Positions 10,901-20,116 of a stretch of DNA of 64,000 nt are shown in pieces; the stretch's first letter is position 1, and the number at the start of each line of letters is the position of its first letter. The DNA comes from Pedobacter sp. PF22-3 (GTDB taxonomy: Bacteria > Bacteroidota > Bacteroidia > Sphingobacteriales > Sphingobacteriaceae): assembly GCF_026239555.1 (NCBI RefSeq), contig NZ_JAPIVP010000002.1, forward strand, positions 310,001 to 374,000, read 5' to 3'. The notes beneath the pieces are model-generated. The model saw only the letters and a list, made by a program, of their open reading frames with translations. It was not told where the DNA came from and ran no database searches. The position numbers and the translations under genes are program-made.

Positions 10901-12107
10901 TGTTGAAGATACTCAGTCCGCCTCCTTCAGTAGCTACATATATTTCCGAGTTGTTTTTAGGTGCAAATGAGGTTACCACAGGTGAATTTAAACCGTAAAC
11001 ATCAAATACATTGCTTCTGATGAGGTTAAAGAGGTTAAGGTTACTATCAAATTTATTGATCCCCTCGCGGTATAAGCCTAACCAATATATGCCTTCCTTA
11101 TCTATGTATACGTATTTTACGCTGGTTCCCCTTAGGCTGTAAGGGTTACGGGGATTTGGCCGGTATACCCTAACCTTTTTGGTGCGGAGATCAAAAACAT
11201 TAAGGCCATCTTCGGTGCCAAGCCATAGTTGACCATTTGGCGCTACGGCTATACTTTGAACGGTATTATCGCTTAGTGTGTTAGGGTCTCCTGGAATGTG
11301 CTGATAATTCTCAAAACCCATACCATCCGATTTAAGCATACTCAAACCCGAGTTGGTGCCAATCCAGATATTACCGTTACCATCTTCCGCTAATGACTTT
11401 ATCATAGTTCCTGCCAGTTGCACAGGTTTATCTGCTGCAGATCCAATCCGGATAAAAGAAGAATTTTTACGGTTAAAAAGAAATAATCCATCGTCTGTTC
11501 CCACCCACATCCTATGTTTGCTATCTTCCATCAGGATGTTAATCATTACTGGCGGAAGTTTACCAGACTGGGCGGCTGCGATTGGGAACTTCGCAACTTT
11601 TTTAGTGTCTGGATCAAAAACATCGAGCCCGGTAAAGGTTGCTACCCATATTTTACCCAAATAATCGCTGGTGATATACCTGATCAGGCTGTGACTAAAA
11701 CCTGTTGGGCTATTTGAAGCACGGTAGTTGATGAAAGAATTTTTTCTTCTATCAAAAAGGGCTAATGAACCGCCACTGGTACCAAACCAAAGGTTCCCCT
11801 TCCGGTCTTCATGAATGGCTTTAACCTCATTTGCCTGAATACTTGTAGAATCGTTTGCCTGATATTTATAGGTGGTAAAGTTAGTGCCATCAAATTTATT
11901 TAAGCCGTCTTCCGTACCAAACCACATCAATCCATAGCGATCTTTAAAAATTACGGTGATATTGTTAGACGATAATCCGTTTTTAGAGGTTAAAGAGGTG
12001 AAACGCAATTCAGGCTGTTGCATTTTAGGCTGTGCAGCAATATTGCCAGCGCTAAGAAGCACATAAATAAATAAAATTACGGATAGATATGCAGACCCTT
12101 TGAGCAT
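7932..12107 (-). CDS. Hybrid two-component system regulator (sensor kinase, receiver and AraC output in one protein)
   Basis: 1391 residues. Order: signal peptide (1-25); two seven-bladed propellers of ligand-sensor repeats (about 35-690; repeated WFGTEDGLNKFD-like units); Y_Y_Y domain (about 735-800); transmembrane helix (about 808-826); coiled linker; HisKA with phospho-acceptor His877 (NLSHEFRTPLSL); ATPase domain (about 975-1095, DTGIGI and GSGIGLSI boxes); receiver domain (about 1133-1250, acceptor Asp1181 in SDISMPN, Lys in LTKPF); AraC-type DNA-binding domain (about 1285-1380). The periplasmic propellers typically bind an oligosaccharide released from the target glycan and the AraC domain activates the adjacent utilisation locus. 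Placement beside the susC-susD-susC operon and two GH10 genes suggests it senses a xylan fragment. All key residues are intact. Confidence 0.96.
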   Translation of the reverse strand: MLKGSAYLSVILFIYVLLSAGNIAAQPKMQQPELRFTSLTSKNGLSSNNITVIFKDRYGLMWFGTEDGLNKFDGTNFTTYKYQANDSTSIQANEVKAIHEDRKGNLWFGTSGGSLALFDRRKNSFINYRASNSPTGFSHSLIRYITSDYLGKIWVATFTGLDVFDPDTKKVAKFPIAAAQSGKLPPVMINILMEDSKHRMWVGTDDGLFLFNRKNSSFIRIGSAADKPVQLAGTMIKSLAEDGNGNIWIGTNSGLSMLKSDGMGFENYQHIPGDPNTLSDNTVQSIAVAPNGQLWLGTEDGLNVFDLRTKKVRVYRPNPRNPYSLRGTSVKYVYIDKEGIYWLGLYREGINKFDSNLNLFNLIRSNVFDVYGLNSPVVTSFAPKNNSEIYVATEGGGLSIFNRNTALFHKVNLDKLGLTPRLTLISLSVSSAKKLYLGTFGYGLIVLDSTLTKATSYRKTNTDAGLNSDDVFCITQDKTGLIWLGTNGGGINVMDASHKVVFRYISKVQSPIDRKLPLNNYVRFIKEDRFANMWVGSHGSGVAMISADKTIIKHYNELNSGLKGDIAQAFLEDSKGQIWIGTAGGGLNLLDQKTNKFINFAERDGLASAVVDAIVEDDNHNLWLSTNKGISRFDPKTRKFSNYGIYNGVQNNNFIRGAVLKCKDGEIFFGGAEGMNYFNPAGFRKNKNVPAVLFTELKISNNVIEASEDGPITDHISVAKQIDLDYKQNFSLSFVSVNYTAPEQNRYSYKLEGFNKEWIDAGTTKTVSYTNLDPGEYIFHVRASNNDGVWNTTESSIKIIVHPPWWRTIYAYAFYLLAIAGTLLYIRHRGIKNLERKFALLQEKTKIEQQILQDRKEAERLHELDSLKIKFLTNLSHEFRTPLSLILGPVEKILSQPGDDAKNASLKIVKRNARRLLNLVNQILDFRKIEENELKINNAPGELVSFIADVIESFNDLSERKSINLSFQTQFDSYPTEFDHDKLERILFNLLSNAFKFTPSGGNITVDLKRTPLDGQEEAVLITVSDTGIGISGEEQHKVFERFFQADTEVSILNQGSGIGLSIIKEFVKIQGGTIDLQSEVGKGTRFMIALPLPLLDHIEKLNLDFSSPESPLQVEEEISDKTLGETDAEIHTILLVEDNQDLREYLRDNLKAHYRIVEAADGKEGWQKTLANHPELIVSDISMPNMTGIELCKKIREDKRTKHIPVILLTALTAEQEQLTGLEIGANDYLTKPFNIDILNIKIKNLLLLNRTLKNTYTKQIKMETAEILVESHGNKLLKNILKYIEDNINNSQLSVEDLSKNVGMSRGSLYHKVLELTGLSPVEYIRSVKLDKAAALLVKSDLNISQIAYLVGFATPNYFAKSFKLKFGMQPSEYLNLYRKPDHTTGIDS

Positions 12108-12315
12108 AATTTTGTGATTTTACCGTATTAATAAAATTTAAACTTCAAAGGAGTTGAAGGGCTACACAATGCGCTAAAATCTAAAGAAGACTCAAAATTA
12201 TTTGGATACATGATCTATCTGGTTTAGTGGTGGTAAGATAAAAAAACTAATTTAGTTCATCGCATCATTACCGCCTGAACAATATATTTTCTTCATTTTC
12301 AGGTTAAAAAACTGA

Positions 12316-13416
12316 TTATTCCCTAAAATCAACAACACCCCAATAGGCTTTTTTTCTTTGTAGGTTTTGATCAAAAAGCAATGGATAGTTTTTCCTTCCA
12401 GGTACCGGATATTGATCCAGCCATGTAGAGCGATCAGAAATATTCCAGAAAGTTACGCTGCTGATTTCTTTTTTAAAGGCCCTGAAAATAGAAAAAACCC
12501 GTGCATATTGGTCAATTTGCTTCTTTTCCAGCGCTGCAGTAAGGCTGTCCTGCTCACCGGGTTTCTTTACCCTTAAATTTTTCTCCCATTTATAGATAGA
12601 CACATCCAATTCTGTAATCTGAATCTGCAGGCCAAGGGAAGCATATAATTTTAAAGATTCCTTTAATTCAGTTTCACTAGGCTCAAAAATAGACCAGTGC
12701 CCCTGCAGGCCTACCCCGTGAATAGGCACCTTATTATCGACCAGTTTTTTCAGCATTTTATAGATTTTTGCTCTTTTTGCAGGTCGTTCAGCATTATAGT
12801 CATTATAAAAAAGCAATGCATCAGGATCAGCCTCATGCGCATATTCGAATGCCTTGGCAATAAATTCCTCTCCGCAGATCTCTTTCCATAAAGAAGGCCT
12901 TAAATATTGGTCGTCTTCATCGCCAATCACTTCATTAACCACATCCCAGGCATAAACCTTTCCCTTGTATCTGCCCACAACCATTGTAATATGGTCTTTA
13001 AGCCGCTTAAGCAATAGGGCTTTATCTACCCGCCCTCCTGTACTGTTCTTAAAAATCCAGGCTGGCACCTGCTCATGCCAGCACAAAGTATGGCCCCTTA
13101 TTTTAAGTCGGTTATCATGTGCAAAATTAACAAGTGCATCGGCTTCCGTCCAATTATAAACATCCTCGCGGGGATGAATGGGTTGCATTTTCATCGCGTT
13201 CTCCGGCGTTATGCTATTAAATTCCTTTAAAAGCAATGTGCCCTGCTCACCTTTAATTGTTTGGGTAGAAACCGCTACGCCAATGTTAAAGTAAGACTGA
13301 TAATAATCTTTGAGGCCTAAATTACTTTTTTTAACTGTAGTATAACTGCCGCAACTGGAAAAAACTGTAAAAACAGCAATAATAAAGATGGCAATATGAA
13401 ATTTAGTTGTACGCAT
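12316..13416 (-). CDS. GH10 endo-beta-1,4-xylanase, lipoprotein
   Basis: 366 residues. The N-terminus is a lipoprotein signal with Cys22 in VFSSCGS, so the enzyme is probably membrane-anchored, perhaps at the cell surface. The rest is one GH10 barrel: NSITPENAMKMQPIHP, GHTLCWHEQVPAW, acid/base Glu162 in WDVVNEV, GVGLQGHWSI, nucleophile Glu269 in ITELDVS, and VTFWNISDRSTWL near the end. It hydrolyses internal beta-1,4-xylosidic bonds. No carbohydrate-binding module is present. It stands 208 bp from the regulator's start and diverges from a second GH10 gene across 292 bp. The two GH10 proteins share most motifs but differ in export signal, which suggests different compartments. Confidence 0.95.
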   Translation of the reverse strand: MRTTKFHIAIFIIAVFTVFSSCGSYTTVKKSNLGLKDYYQSYFNIGVAVSTQTIKGEQGTLLLKEFNSITPENAMKMQPIHPREDVYNWTEADALVNFAHDNRLKIRGHTLCWHEQVPAWIFKNSTGGRVDKALLLKRLKDHITMVVGRYKGKVYAWDVVNEVIGDEDDQYLRPSLWKEICGEEFIAKAFEYAHEADPDALLFYNDYNAERPAKRAKIYKMLKKLVDNKVPIHGVGLQGHWSIFEPSETELKESLKLYASLGLQIQITELDVSIYKWEKNLRVKKPGEQDSLTAALEKKQIDQYARVFSIFRAFKKEISSVTFWNISDRSTWLDQYPVPGRKNYPLLFDQNLQRKKAYWGVVDFRE

Positions 13417-13708
13417 TTATATTTGGTTAAATAGCAAAGTCGATTTCCGTTATTAACATTAGCCGAAAAATCCAGTAAATTTAGACCTAAGTAAATACAC
13501 CAGCAGTCATATTTGTCAAAACAATAACAACAGATGTTCAAAAAAGCACCAAATAGCTAAAATTAGCGGAATTAATAACCCAATAAGCAGCCAGGCAAAA
13601 TGTCATAAATTCATTACATGACATTTGTTTCCTAAAATTGACGATAAGAAGCTTGGTCGGCATAAAAAACGTACGATTTTGCAACTTTACCGCCATACCT
13701 AATCAAAT
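13417..13708. promoter_or_regulatory. Divergent promoter region between two GH10 xylanase genes
   Basis: 292 bp between the starts of two xylanase genes read in opposite directions, so it must hold both promoters. The sequence is AT-rich. I found no convincing TTTG / TANNTTTG promoter pair on either strand and no strong palindrome. The exact sites remain undetermined. Confidence 0.4.
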
Positions 13709-14797
13709 ATGAGAAAACCGAATATCATACCTTACCTGGCCGCCTTGCTCCTCATTACTGGAATAGTATTCAGCGCTTATAAAAGCAATGAAGTAAGTAC
13801 AAAAGGTTTAAAAGACTATTACCGAAAATATTTTCCTATAGGTGTGGCTATTACGCCATGGGACCTTAGTGGTGATAAGCGGAATCTGATTCTCAACCAG
13901 TTTAACAGCATCACAGCTGAAAATGCAATGAAAATGGGGCCGATACACCCCATGGAAAATACCTACAATTGGAAAATGGCAGATTCTATAGCCGCTTTCG
14001 CCAGAACTAATGGTTTAAAGTTACGTGGCCATTGCCTGGTGTGGCACAAGCAAACGCCAAACTGGTTGTTTAAAGGCGAAAATGGGAATATGGTTTCGAA
14101 AGAAATTTTATTAAAAAGGCTCCAGGAGCATATCAATACAGTGGTAAACAGGTATAAAAAAGACATATACGCATGGGATGTAGTGAACGAGGTTATAGCA
14201 GATGATTCTGCCTATTTCCGAAAAACCCCGCTATACCAGATTGCAGGAGAGGATTTTGTTGAAATGGCATTCAGGTACGCCCACCAGGCAGATCCCAAAG
14301 CCCAACTGTTTTACAACGATTATAATACGGAACAGCCATTAAAGCGTGAGAAAATTTACAGAATGCTTAAAAGCCTGCTGGCTAAGGGTGTTCCAATCCA
14401 TGGTATTGGCCTCCAGGGCCACTGGTCTATCAGTAATCCGAGCCGGTCTGAGCTGGAAAAATCTATTGCGCTATTTTCTTCTTTAGGACTTAAAATTCAG
14501 GTTACAGAGTTGGATGTATCGGTTTATAGCGGCAACCAGGGCGGAAGGTTAATCCAGGGCAATACGAGTAACAATACGGAACAATTTACGCCTGAAATGG
14601 AAGAAAAGCAGCTCCAACAATATAAAATGATTTTTGAAGTGCTACGGAAATATAAAGCCAACATTACAGGTGTAACTTTCTGGAATTTATCAGACAGGTA
14701 CAGCTGGCTGAATAACCGTGGACAGAAAAATTATCCGCTGTTATTTGATCAAAACTTGATGCCCAAAAAAGCATTTTTTGAGGTGACAAAATTTTAA
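13709..14797 (+). CDS. GH10 endo-beta-1,4-xylanase, exported
   Basis: 362 residues. Residues 1-23 form a hydrophobic signal or anchor (PYLAALLLITGIVFSAY) with no lipobox Cys. GH10 motifs follow: NSITAENAMKMGPIHP, GHCLVWHKQTPNW, acid/base Glu161 in WDVVNEV, HGIGLQGHWSI, nucleophile Glu268 in VTELDVS, VTFWNLSDRYSWL. After the nucleophile strand there is a Gly/Asn-rich loop (SGNQGGRLIQGNTSNN) that is not in the lipoprotein paralogue and could alter the positive subsites. Probably periplasmic, cutting imported xylo-oligosaccharides. It is followed after 170 bp by GH3 and then GH67, a natural order for finishing digestion. Confidence 0.95.
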   Translation: MRKPNIIPYLAALLLITGIVFSAYKSNEVSTKGLKDYYRKYFPIGVAITPWDLSGDKRNLILNQFNSITAENAMKMGPIHPMENTYNWKMADSIAAFARTNGLKLRGHCLVWHKQTPNWLFKGENGNMVSKEILLKRLQEHINTVVNRYKKDIYAWDVVNEVIADDSAYFRKTPLYQIAGEDFVEMAFRYAHQADPKAQLFYNDYNTEQPLKREKIYRMLKSLLAKGVPIHGIGLQGHWSISNPSRSELEKSIALFSSLGLKIQVTELDVSVYSGNQGGRLIQGNTSNNTEQFTPEMEEKQLQQYKMIFEVLRKYKANITGVTFWNLSDRYSWLNNRGQKNYPLLFDQNLMPKKAFFEVTKF

Positions 14798-14850
14798 TGA
14801 ATACGTTTAATTTGCGGTGTTGGAACAAATAAAAAAATGATCTTTTTCTA

Positions 14851-14896
14851 TCACACTGAGGAATAATTTATTGTATAAAAACAATATGAGTGACGG
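14851..14896 (+). repeat. AT-rich dispersed repeat, copy A
   Basis: Contains AATAATTTATTGTATAAAA followed by CAATATGAGTGACGG. It lies between the first GH10 stop and the GH3 start. Close relatives lie at 19742-19805, 50348-50390 (reverse orientation) and 57631-57698. Confidence 0.6.
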
Positions 14897-14967
14897 ATAA
14901 ATTTTAATTAGTGTAAAACAAACAGATTCAAAGAAATTCTTAGCAGTGCGCTTTTAGCGGCCCAATT

Positions 14968-17595
14968 ATGAGAAAACACAACTACCTTAAAAAATTATTT
15001 CTTGCCATCCTTTTCTGCAATTTCTGCGGTTTGGTCAATGCCCAGGAGTATCCATTTCAAGACTACAAGCTTCCATTTGAAAAGCGGGTAGATGATTTGG
15101 TTGCAAGACTCAGCCTGGATGAAAAAGTGATGCAAATGCTTAACGCTGCACCGGCGATTCCGCGCTTTAAGATTCCGGCGTACGATTGGTGGAATGAAAC
15201 CCTACATGGAGTGGCCAGAACACCTTTCAAAGTCACCGTTTTCCCTCAGGCCATTGCCATGGCTGCAACCTTTGATCCGGCTGCGCTTTATAAAATGGCC
15301 GACTATTCTGCTTTAGAAGGAAGGGCTATTTACAATAAGGCAGTAGCGCAGGGAAGAACAAACGAACGCTATCTGGGCTTAACCTACTGGACTCCAAACA
15401 TTAATATTTTTCGGGATCCGCGCTGGGGAAGAGGTCAGGAAACCTACGGTGAAGATCCTTATCTTACTGGCACCCTGGGAGATGCTTTTGTAAGAGGTTT
15501 GCAAGGTGATGACCCTAAATACCTAAAGGCTGCCGCTTGTGCCAAACATTATGCGGTACACAGCGGTCCGGAACCACTTAGACATGTTTTTAATACTACG
15601 GTGAGCGCTTATGATCTCTGGGACACCTATTTGCCAGCGTTTGAAAAGCTGGTTACTCAATCTAAAGTTGCAGGTGTAATGTGCGCTTATAATGCTTTTC
15701 AGGGACAGCCTTGTTGTGCTAACGATCTTTTAATGACTGATATTCTGCGCCGGAAATGGAACTTTAAGGGCTATGTAACTTCTGATTGCTGGGCCATAGA
15801 TGACTTTTATAAAAACCACAAAACACATCCAAATGCAGCATCGGCCGCAGCTGATGCTGTTTTTCATGGAACGGATCTGGATTGCGGCACAGAAGCCTAT
15901 AAGGCCTTGATCACAGCAGTAAAAACAGGCATTATTAAAGAAAAAGACATTGATGTTTCGGTAAAAAGGTTATTTATGATCCGTTTCCGGTTGGGCATGT
16001 TCGACCCGCCTTCGATGGTTAAATATGCCAATACCCCTAGCACTGTGCTTGAAAATAGCGAACATAAAGCACATGCCCTTAAAATGGCCCGTGAATCGAT
16101 GGTGTTGCTCCGTAATGAATCGCATACACTACCTTTAAAAAAGAATCTCAAAAAAATCGTTGTATTGGGTCCGAATGCAGACAATTCAATTTCGGTATTG
16201 GGTAATTACAATGGAATTCCTTCCAAAATCACTACAGTTTTAGCAGGTATCCGCGAAAAAGTAGGCAAGCAGACCGATGTAGTTTACCAGCAGGCCATTT
16301 CATTCACTAATGATACGCTGCTAAGTTACCTGGATTTAAACAGCGAATACAAAATAGACGGTGTTCAGGGCTTTAAGTCAGAATATTTTAACAATATTAC
16401 CCTTGAGGGAAAACCAGTATTAACCCGGACAGAACCAAAACTTGAAAACAGCTGGCAGGAAGGTGAAAAAATTGCTGATAACTTAACAGCCAATCATTTT
16501 TCTGCCAGATACAGCACCACATTTAAACCATCCACTTCGGGATCAATCACTTTTGAATTGAATGCTGATGACGGGTATCGTTTTATGATTAATGGTAAAA
16601 ATGTGATTGACGCCTGGTCGAGGAACAGATGGGGCGCTAAAACTTATAAATTAGAGACCGTAAAAGATTCGGTCTACAATCTGGTTGTGGAATACTGGCA
16701 AGGCGAAGGTAGTGCAAACATCCGCTTAAAGGCTGGTACCTTTGTAAAAACTGATTTCAATGCACTCACCAAAACCCATGCAGATGCTGATGCCTTCGTA
16801 TTTGTAGGCGGAATTTCGCCACAATTGGAAGGAGAGGAAATGCGGGTAGATTATCCGGGATTTAGTGGTGGGGACAGAACTTCAATCATGTTACCTGCCG
16901 TTCAGACAGCCTTGATGAAATCGCTTAAAGAGAGTGGAAAACCAGTTGTTTTTGTGATGATGACCGGTAGTGCCATTGCCATACCCTGGGAAGCAGAAAA
17001 CATTCCAGCTATTTTAAATGCATGGTACGGCGGGCAAGCTACAGGTGAAGCCGTAGCAGATATTCTTTTCGGAGACTATAGCCCATCCGGCCGATTACCG
17101 GTTACATTTTATGCAAGTGATCAGGATCTGGGCGATTTCAGTGATTATAGCATGAAAAACAGGACTTACCGGTATTTTAAAGGCAAACCCCTTTATGGAT
17201 TTGGCTATGGACTTAGCTATTCTTCTTTTTTATATGAAAAGTTTGTTGCTCCTGCGGTGTTGAAAGCAGGAAAAGGAATGGAAATATCTGTTAAGGTGAG
17301 TAATAAAGGAAGTTTCAGGAGTGACGAGGTTGTTCAATTGTATCAACTCAACAACCAGAAATCTATCAAATCAGCGGCAAAGGCTCTGAAAGGCTTTAAG
17401 CGCATCAGTCTTGAACCTGGAGAAAGTAAACTGGTTAAATTCAGCTTAAAAGCTAACGACCTGTCTTATATTGACCAGAATGGTTCAAAACAATTTTACA
17501 AAAGCAGTATTACATTAGCTATCGGTGGCAGTCAACCAGATGAGCTCGCTCCAAAAAGCGGAAATATTATAAAGAAAGTTATCAAGGTAAACTAA
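14968..17595 (+). CDS. GH3 beta-xylosidase/beta-glucosidase with PA14 domain
   Basis: 875 residues. Signal peptide 1-25 (FCGLVNAQ). GH3 N-terminal barrel about 35-330 with nucleophile Asp273 (VTSDCWAID) and the KHYAVHSGPEP substrate loop; C-terminal alpha/beta sandwich from about 365, interrupted by a PA14 module at about 455-595 (FKSEYFNN, FELNADDGYRFMINGK); fibronectin type III-like tail about 785-860. The barrel sequence (WWNETLHGVA, GEDPYLTG) is of the xylosidase/arabinosidase type, so removal of xylose from xylo-oligosaccharide ends is most likely. It is the second of three plus-strand genes after GH10 and precedes GH67 by 60 bp. Beta-glucosidase activity cannot be excluded from sequence. 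Confidence 0.93.
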   Translation: MRKHNYLKKLFLAILFCNFCGLVNAQEYPFQDYKLPFEKRVDDLVARLSLDEKVMQMLNAAPAIPRFKIPAYDWWNETLHGVARTPFKVTVFPQAIAMAATFDPAALYKMADYSALEGRAIYNKAVAQGRTNERYLGLTYWTPNINIFRDPRWGRGQETYGEDPYLTGTLGDAFVRGLQGDDPKYLKAAACAKHYAVHSGPEPLRHVFNTTVSAYDLWDTYLPAFEKLVTQSKVAGVMCAYNAFQGQPCCANDLLMTDILRRKWNFKGYVTSDCWAIDDFYKNHKTHPNAASAAADAVFHGTDLDCGTEAYKALITAVKTGIIKEKDIDVSVKRLFMIRFRLGMFDPPSMVKYANTPSTVLENSEHKAHALKMARESMVLLRNESHTLPLKKNLKKIVVLGPNADNSISVLGNYNGIPSKITTVLAGIREKVGKQTDVVYQQAISFTNDTLLSYLDLNSEYKIDGVQGFKSEYFNNITLEGKPVLTRTEPKLENSWQEGEKIADNLTANHFSARYSTTFKPSTSGSITFELNADDGYRFMINGKNVIDAWSRNRWGAKTYKLETVKDSVYNLVVEYWQGEGSANIRLKAGTFVKTDFNALTKTHADADAFVFVGGISPQLEGEEMRVDYPGFSGGDRTSIMLPAVQTALMKSLKESGKPVVFVMMTGSAIAIPWEAENIPAILNAWYGGQATGEAVADILFGDYSPSGRLPVTFYASDQDLGDFSDYSMKNRTYRYFKGKPLYGFGYGLSYSSFLYEKFVAPAVLKAGKGMEISVKVSNKGSFRSDEVVQLYQLNNQKSIKSAAKALKGFKRISLEPGESKLVKFSLKANDLSYIDQNGSKQFYKSSITLAIGGSQPDELAPKSGNIIKKVIKVN

Positions 17596-17655
17596 GCTAT
17601 AATTGGTAGCTAATTTAATCCCTATGATAAAATACCTTGAAGCATTGAATAAAGC

Positions 17656-19728
17656 ATGATGATAAAAAGAAAAATGGCAAATATTAAAAGAATAATTATT
17701 GTTGCGTTGCTGATGCTAAGCCAGGCTACAATATCAAAAGCTGAAGATGGCCATGCCCTATGGCTACGAAACCATTCTGCTGTAAATGTTAATATTTCAA
17801 GCACAACCCGCTCTGCTTTTGTAGATCTTGCCACAGATGAACTCAAAAAAGGCTGGCTGGGCAAAGAGAATATGTCCATCAAACTCAACCTAAGCAAAAA
17901 TCCGGCGATTAAAGGCGATGGATTTCAATTGGAAGAATCAGCAATCAATGCACGTACAGAACTGGGTTTACTATATGGTGCTTACGAATTGTTAAGGCGC
18001 CAATACCTCAACCTTCCACAGCGTAATTTTATTTCAAATCCTGCCTACTCCAGGAGAATCCTCAACCATTGGGATAACCTGGATGGTACCATTGAGAGAG
18101 GTTATGCCGGAAGTTCGATATTTTGGGGCAATGCGGCTAATGGATTAGATATTACGAATCAAGACCGTGAAAAATGGAAAGCTTATGCCAGGGCAAATGC
18201 ATCTGTTGGCATTAATGGTGCTGTTTTAAACAATGTAAATGCCTCTGCAAAAATACTTACCCGGGCTTACCTGGAAAAAGTAAAGGCAATTGCAGAAAGT
18301 CTACGTCCTTATGGAATAAAAACCTATTTATCGGTTAATTTTTCATCTCCGGTTCTTATCGGCAAATTAAAAAAGGCAGATCCATTAGATCCTCAGGTTA
18401 AACAATGGTGGAAAGATAAAGCAGCTGAAATTTACAAACTTATCCCCGATTTCGGAGGATTTTTAGTTAAAGCAAACAGTGAGGGGCAACCCGGACCACA
18501 GGATTACGGAAGAACCCATGTTGATGGTGCGAATATGCTTGCCGATGCCCTCGCCCCTTTTGATGGAATCGTGATGTGGCGTGCATTTGTTTATAACCCA
18601 TCTCCAGAAGACAGGACCAAACAAGCCTATAAAGAATTTTTACCGCTGGATGGAGCCTTTAAGAAAAATGTAATTTTACAGGTAAAAAACGGACCGCTTG
18701 ATTTCCAACCCAGAGAACCCTTTAGCCCATTATTTGGCGCAATGTCGAAAACACCGGTGATGCCCGAATTCCAGATCACCCAAGAGTACCTGGGGGCCTC
18801 CAAGCAACTTGTTTTTCTCTCTACCTTATGGGAAGAGTGTTTAAATAGCGACACTTATAAAAATGGAAAAGGCAGTACTGTTGCTGCCTGCACCGATGGC
18901 TCATTAAGCAAAACAGATTTTACCGCTATTGCGGGCGTGGCCAACATAGGCAATGATGTAAACTGGACCGGACACACATTTGCCCAGGCAAACTGGTATG
19001 CCTTCGGACGCCTGGCCTGGAATAACAAACTCGAAAGTAAAACAATTGCTGAGGAATGGATAAAACAGACTTTTCTAGATGATAAAGAAAAGAAAACCGA
19101 CGCCAACTTTGTTAAAACTACACAAGAAATCATGCTGGAGAGCAGAGAAGCCGCCGTTGATTATATGATGCCATTGGGTTTACATCATATTTTTGCAGAA
19201 GGCCATCATTATGGCCCGGCACCATGGTTCTCTAATGATAAAATTCGAGCAGACTGGACCTCTGTGTATTACCACAAGGCAGATACCGTTGGGATAGGTT
19301 TTGACAGAAGCCGTGGCGGAAGTGATGCGGTAGACCAATATCATGAGCCATTAAGTTCAACCTTTAATAACCTCTCCAGCTGCCCTGAAATGTATCTGCT
19401 CTGGTTTCACCATGTGCCGTGGTCTTACCGTTTAAAAAATGGAAAGGATTTATGGACGGAACTATGTATCCGTTATGACCATGGCGTTCAGAAGGTGCGA
19501 TCTTTTCAAAAAGACTGGGACAAAATGAAGGGTTCAATAGACAGCGAACGTTTCGCAGAAGTGCAATCTAAGCTGCGAACACAAAGCAGAGATGCCCAAA
19601 TCTGGAAAGATGCCTGTTTACTTTATTTCCAGCAGTTTAGCAGAAGGGAAATTCCATTTGAAATTGAGCGTCCCGTTCATGATCTTCAATCGCTGAAAGA
19701 ATTAACTAAAAGCAAGGATTACAATTAG
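17656..19728 (+). CDS. GH67 alpha-glucuronidase
   Basis: 690 residues, signal peptide to about 29 (LSQATISKAED). The whole chain fits GH67: RILNHWDNLDGTIERGYAG, FLVKANSEGQPGP with the acid Glu276, GPLDFQPREP with Asp349 and FQITQEYLG with Glu377. The spacing (73 and 28 residues) equals that between the catalytic acid and the two base residues of Cellvibrio GlcA67A. It removes (4-O-methyl-)glucuronate from the non-reducing end of xylo-oligosaccharides and so needs prior GH10 cleavage. Its product feeds the uronate route represented here by uxuA. A start at one of several nearby Met codons (residues 1, 2, 7) is possible. Confidence 0.95.
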   Translation: MMIKRKMANIKRIIIVALLMLSQATISKAEDGHALWLRNHSAVNVNISSTTRSAFVDLATDELKKGWLGKENMSIKLNLSKNPAIKGDGFQLEESAINARTELGLLYGAYELLRRQYLNLPQRNFISNPAYSRRILNHWDNLDGTIERGYAGSSIFWGNAANGLDITNQDREKWKAYARANASVGINGAVLNNVNASAKILTRAYLEKVKAIAESLRPYGIKTYLSVNFSSPVLIGKLKKADPLDPQVKQWWKDKAAEIYKLIPDFGGFLVKANSEGQPGPQDYGRTHVDGANMLADALAPFDGIVMWRAFVYNPSPEDRTKQAYKEFLPLDGAFKKNVILQVKNGPLDFQPREPFSPLFGAMSKTPVMPEFQITQEYLGASKQLVFLSTLWEECLNSDTYKNGKGSTVAACTDGSLSKTDFTAIAGVANIGNDVNWTGHTFAQANWYAFGRLAWNNKLESKTIAEEWIKQTFLDDKEKKTDANFVKTTQEIMLESREAAVDYMMPLGLHHIFAEGHHYGPAPWFSNDKIRADWTSVYYHKADTVGIGFDRSRGGSDAVDQYHEPLSSTFNNLSSCPEMYLLWFHHVPWSYRLKNGKDLWTELCIRYDHGVQKVRSFQKDWDKMKGSIDSERFAEVQSKLRTQSRDAQIWKDACLLYFQQFSRREIPFEIERPVHDLQSLKELTKSKDYN

Positions 19729-19741
19729 AGAATATAGCGCC

Positions 19742-19805
19742 TGTATCATAATAAAGAATGTAATCCTGAAGGATAATTTATGGTATAAATCAATATAAAT
19801 GACAG
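19742..19805 (+). repeat. AT-rich dispersed repeat, copy B
   Basis: Contains GAAGGATAATTTATGGTATA then AATCAATATAAATGACAG. Its left part TGTATCATAA also matches the terminal inverted repeat of the MITE-like element at 57626-57901, so it may be a truncated relative. Confidence 0.6.
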
Positions 19806-19840
19806 TAATTAATCCACAAGTAAAAATTCTCTCGTGTTAC

Positions 19841-19874
19841 CGTCATTTCCTTTGGTTAATCAAAGGAGATGACG
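19841..19874. terminator. Strong hairpin between convergent genes
   Basis: CGTCATTTCCTTTG (19841-19854), a 6-base loop, then CAAAGGAGATGACG (19861-19874). The 14-bp stem has one G-T pair. It is not followed by a T-run, so it could be a two-way transcription barrier or a palindromic repeat. Confidence 0.45.
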
Positions 19875-19956
19875 CCCCTCGTATATCTGTCATCACCCCT
19901 CCAACGTATTTAAAAAATTCTAACCGCTATCATTAATACATTCAAAATAGAAAAGT

Positions 19957-20012
19957 CGTTATTGCGAGGAGGAACAACAGCCAGTCCCGACATTCGGGAA
20001 AGCAACCTTTTA
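19957..20012. repeat. Decayed REP-like element
   Basis: Begins CGTTATTGCGAGGAGGAAC like the 97-bp REP family at 50216 and 57732, but the middle is replaced by CAGTCCCGACATTCGGGAAA, which forms a small CCCGA/TCGGG hairpin. The right arm is not conserved. Confidence 0.5.
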
Positions 20013-20116
20013 TACCGACGATTCTTACAATAAAGATTGCCCATCTCCAGAAAAAATCAGCTCAATTATTATCTTATTCTTTTTAATAATGAAATGGATA
20101 TTCTGTTTAAGAATTA

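Larger units (their letters stand above)
19729..20116. other. 388-bp convergent intergenic region with repeats
   Basis: Lies between the ends of GH67 (plus) and a GH127-type gene (minus). It holds AT-rich repeat copy B, a 14-bp-stem hairpin at 19841-19874 and a decayed REP-like element from 19957. No gene is visible. Confidence 0.6.

Noticed and set aside
13417-13708. Promoter boxes for the divergent GH10 genes
   Set aside because: Motifs ending TTTTG occur but none has TA at the right spacing plus a -33 partner, so exact sites are not claimed.
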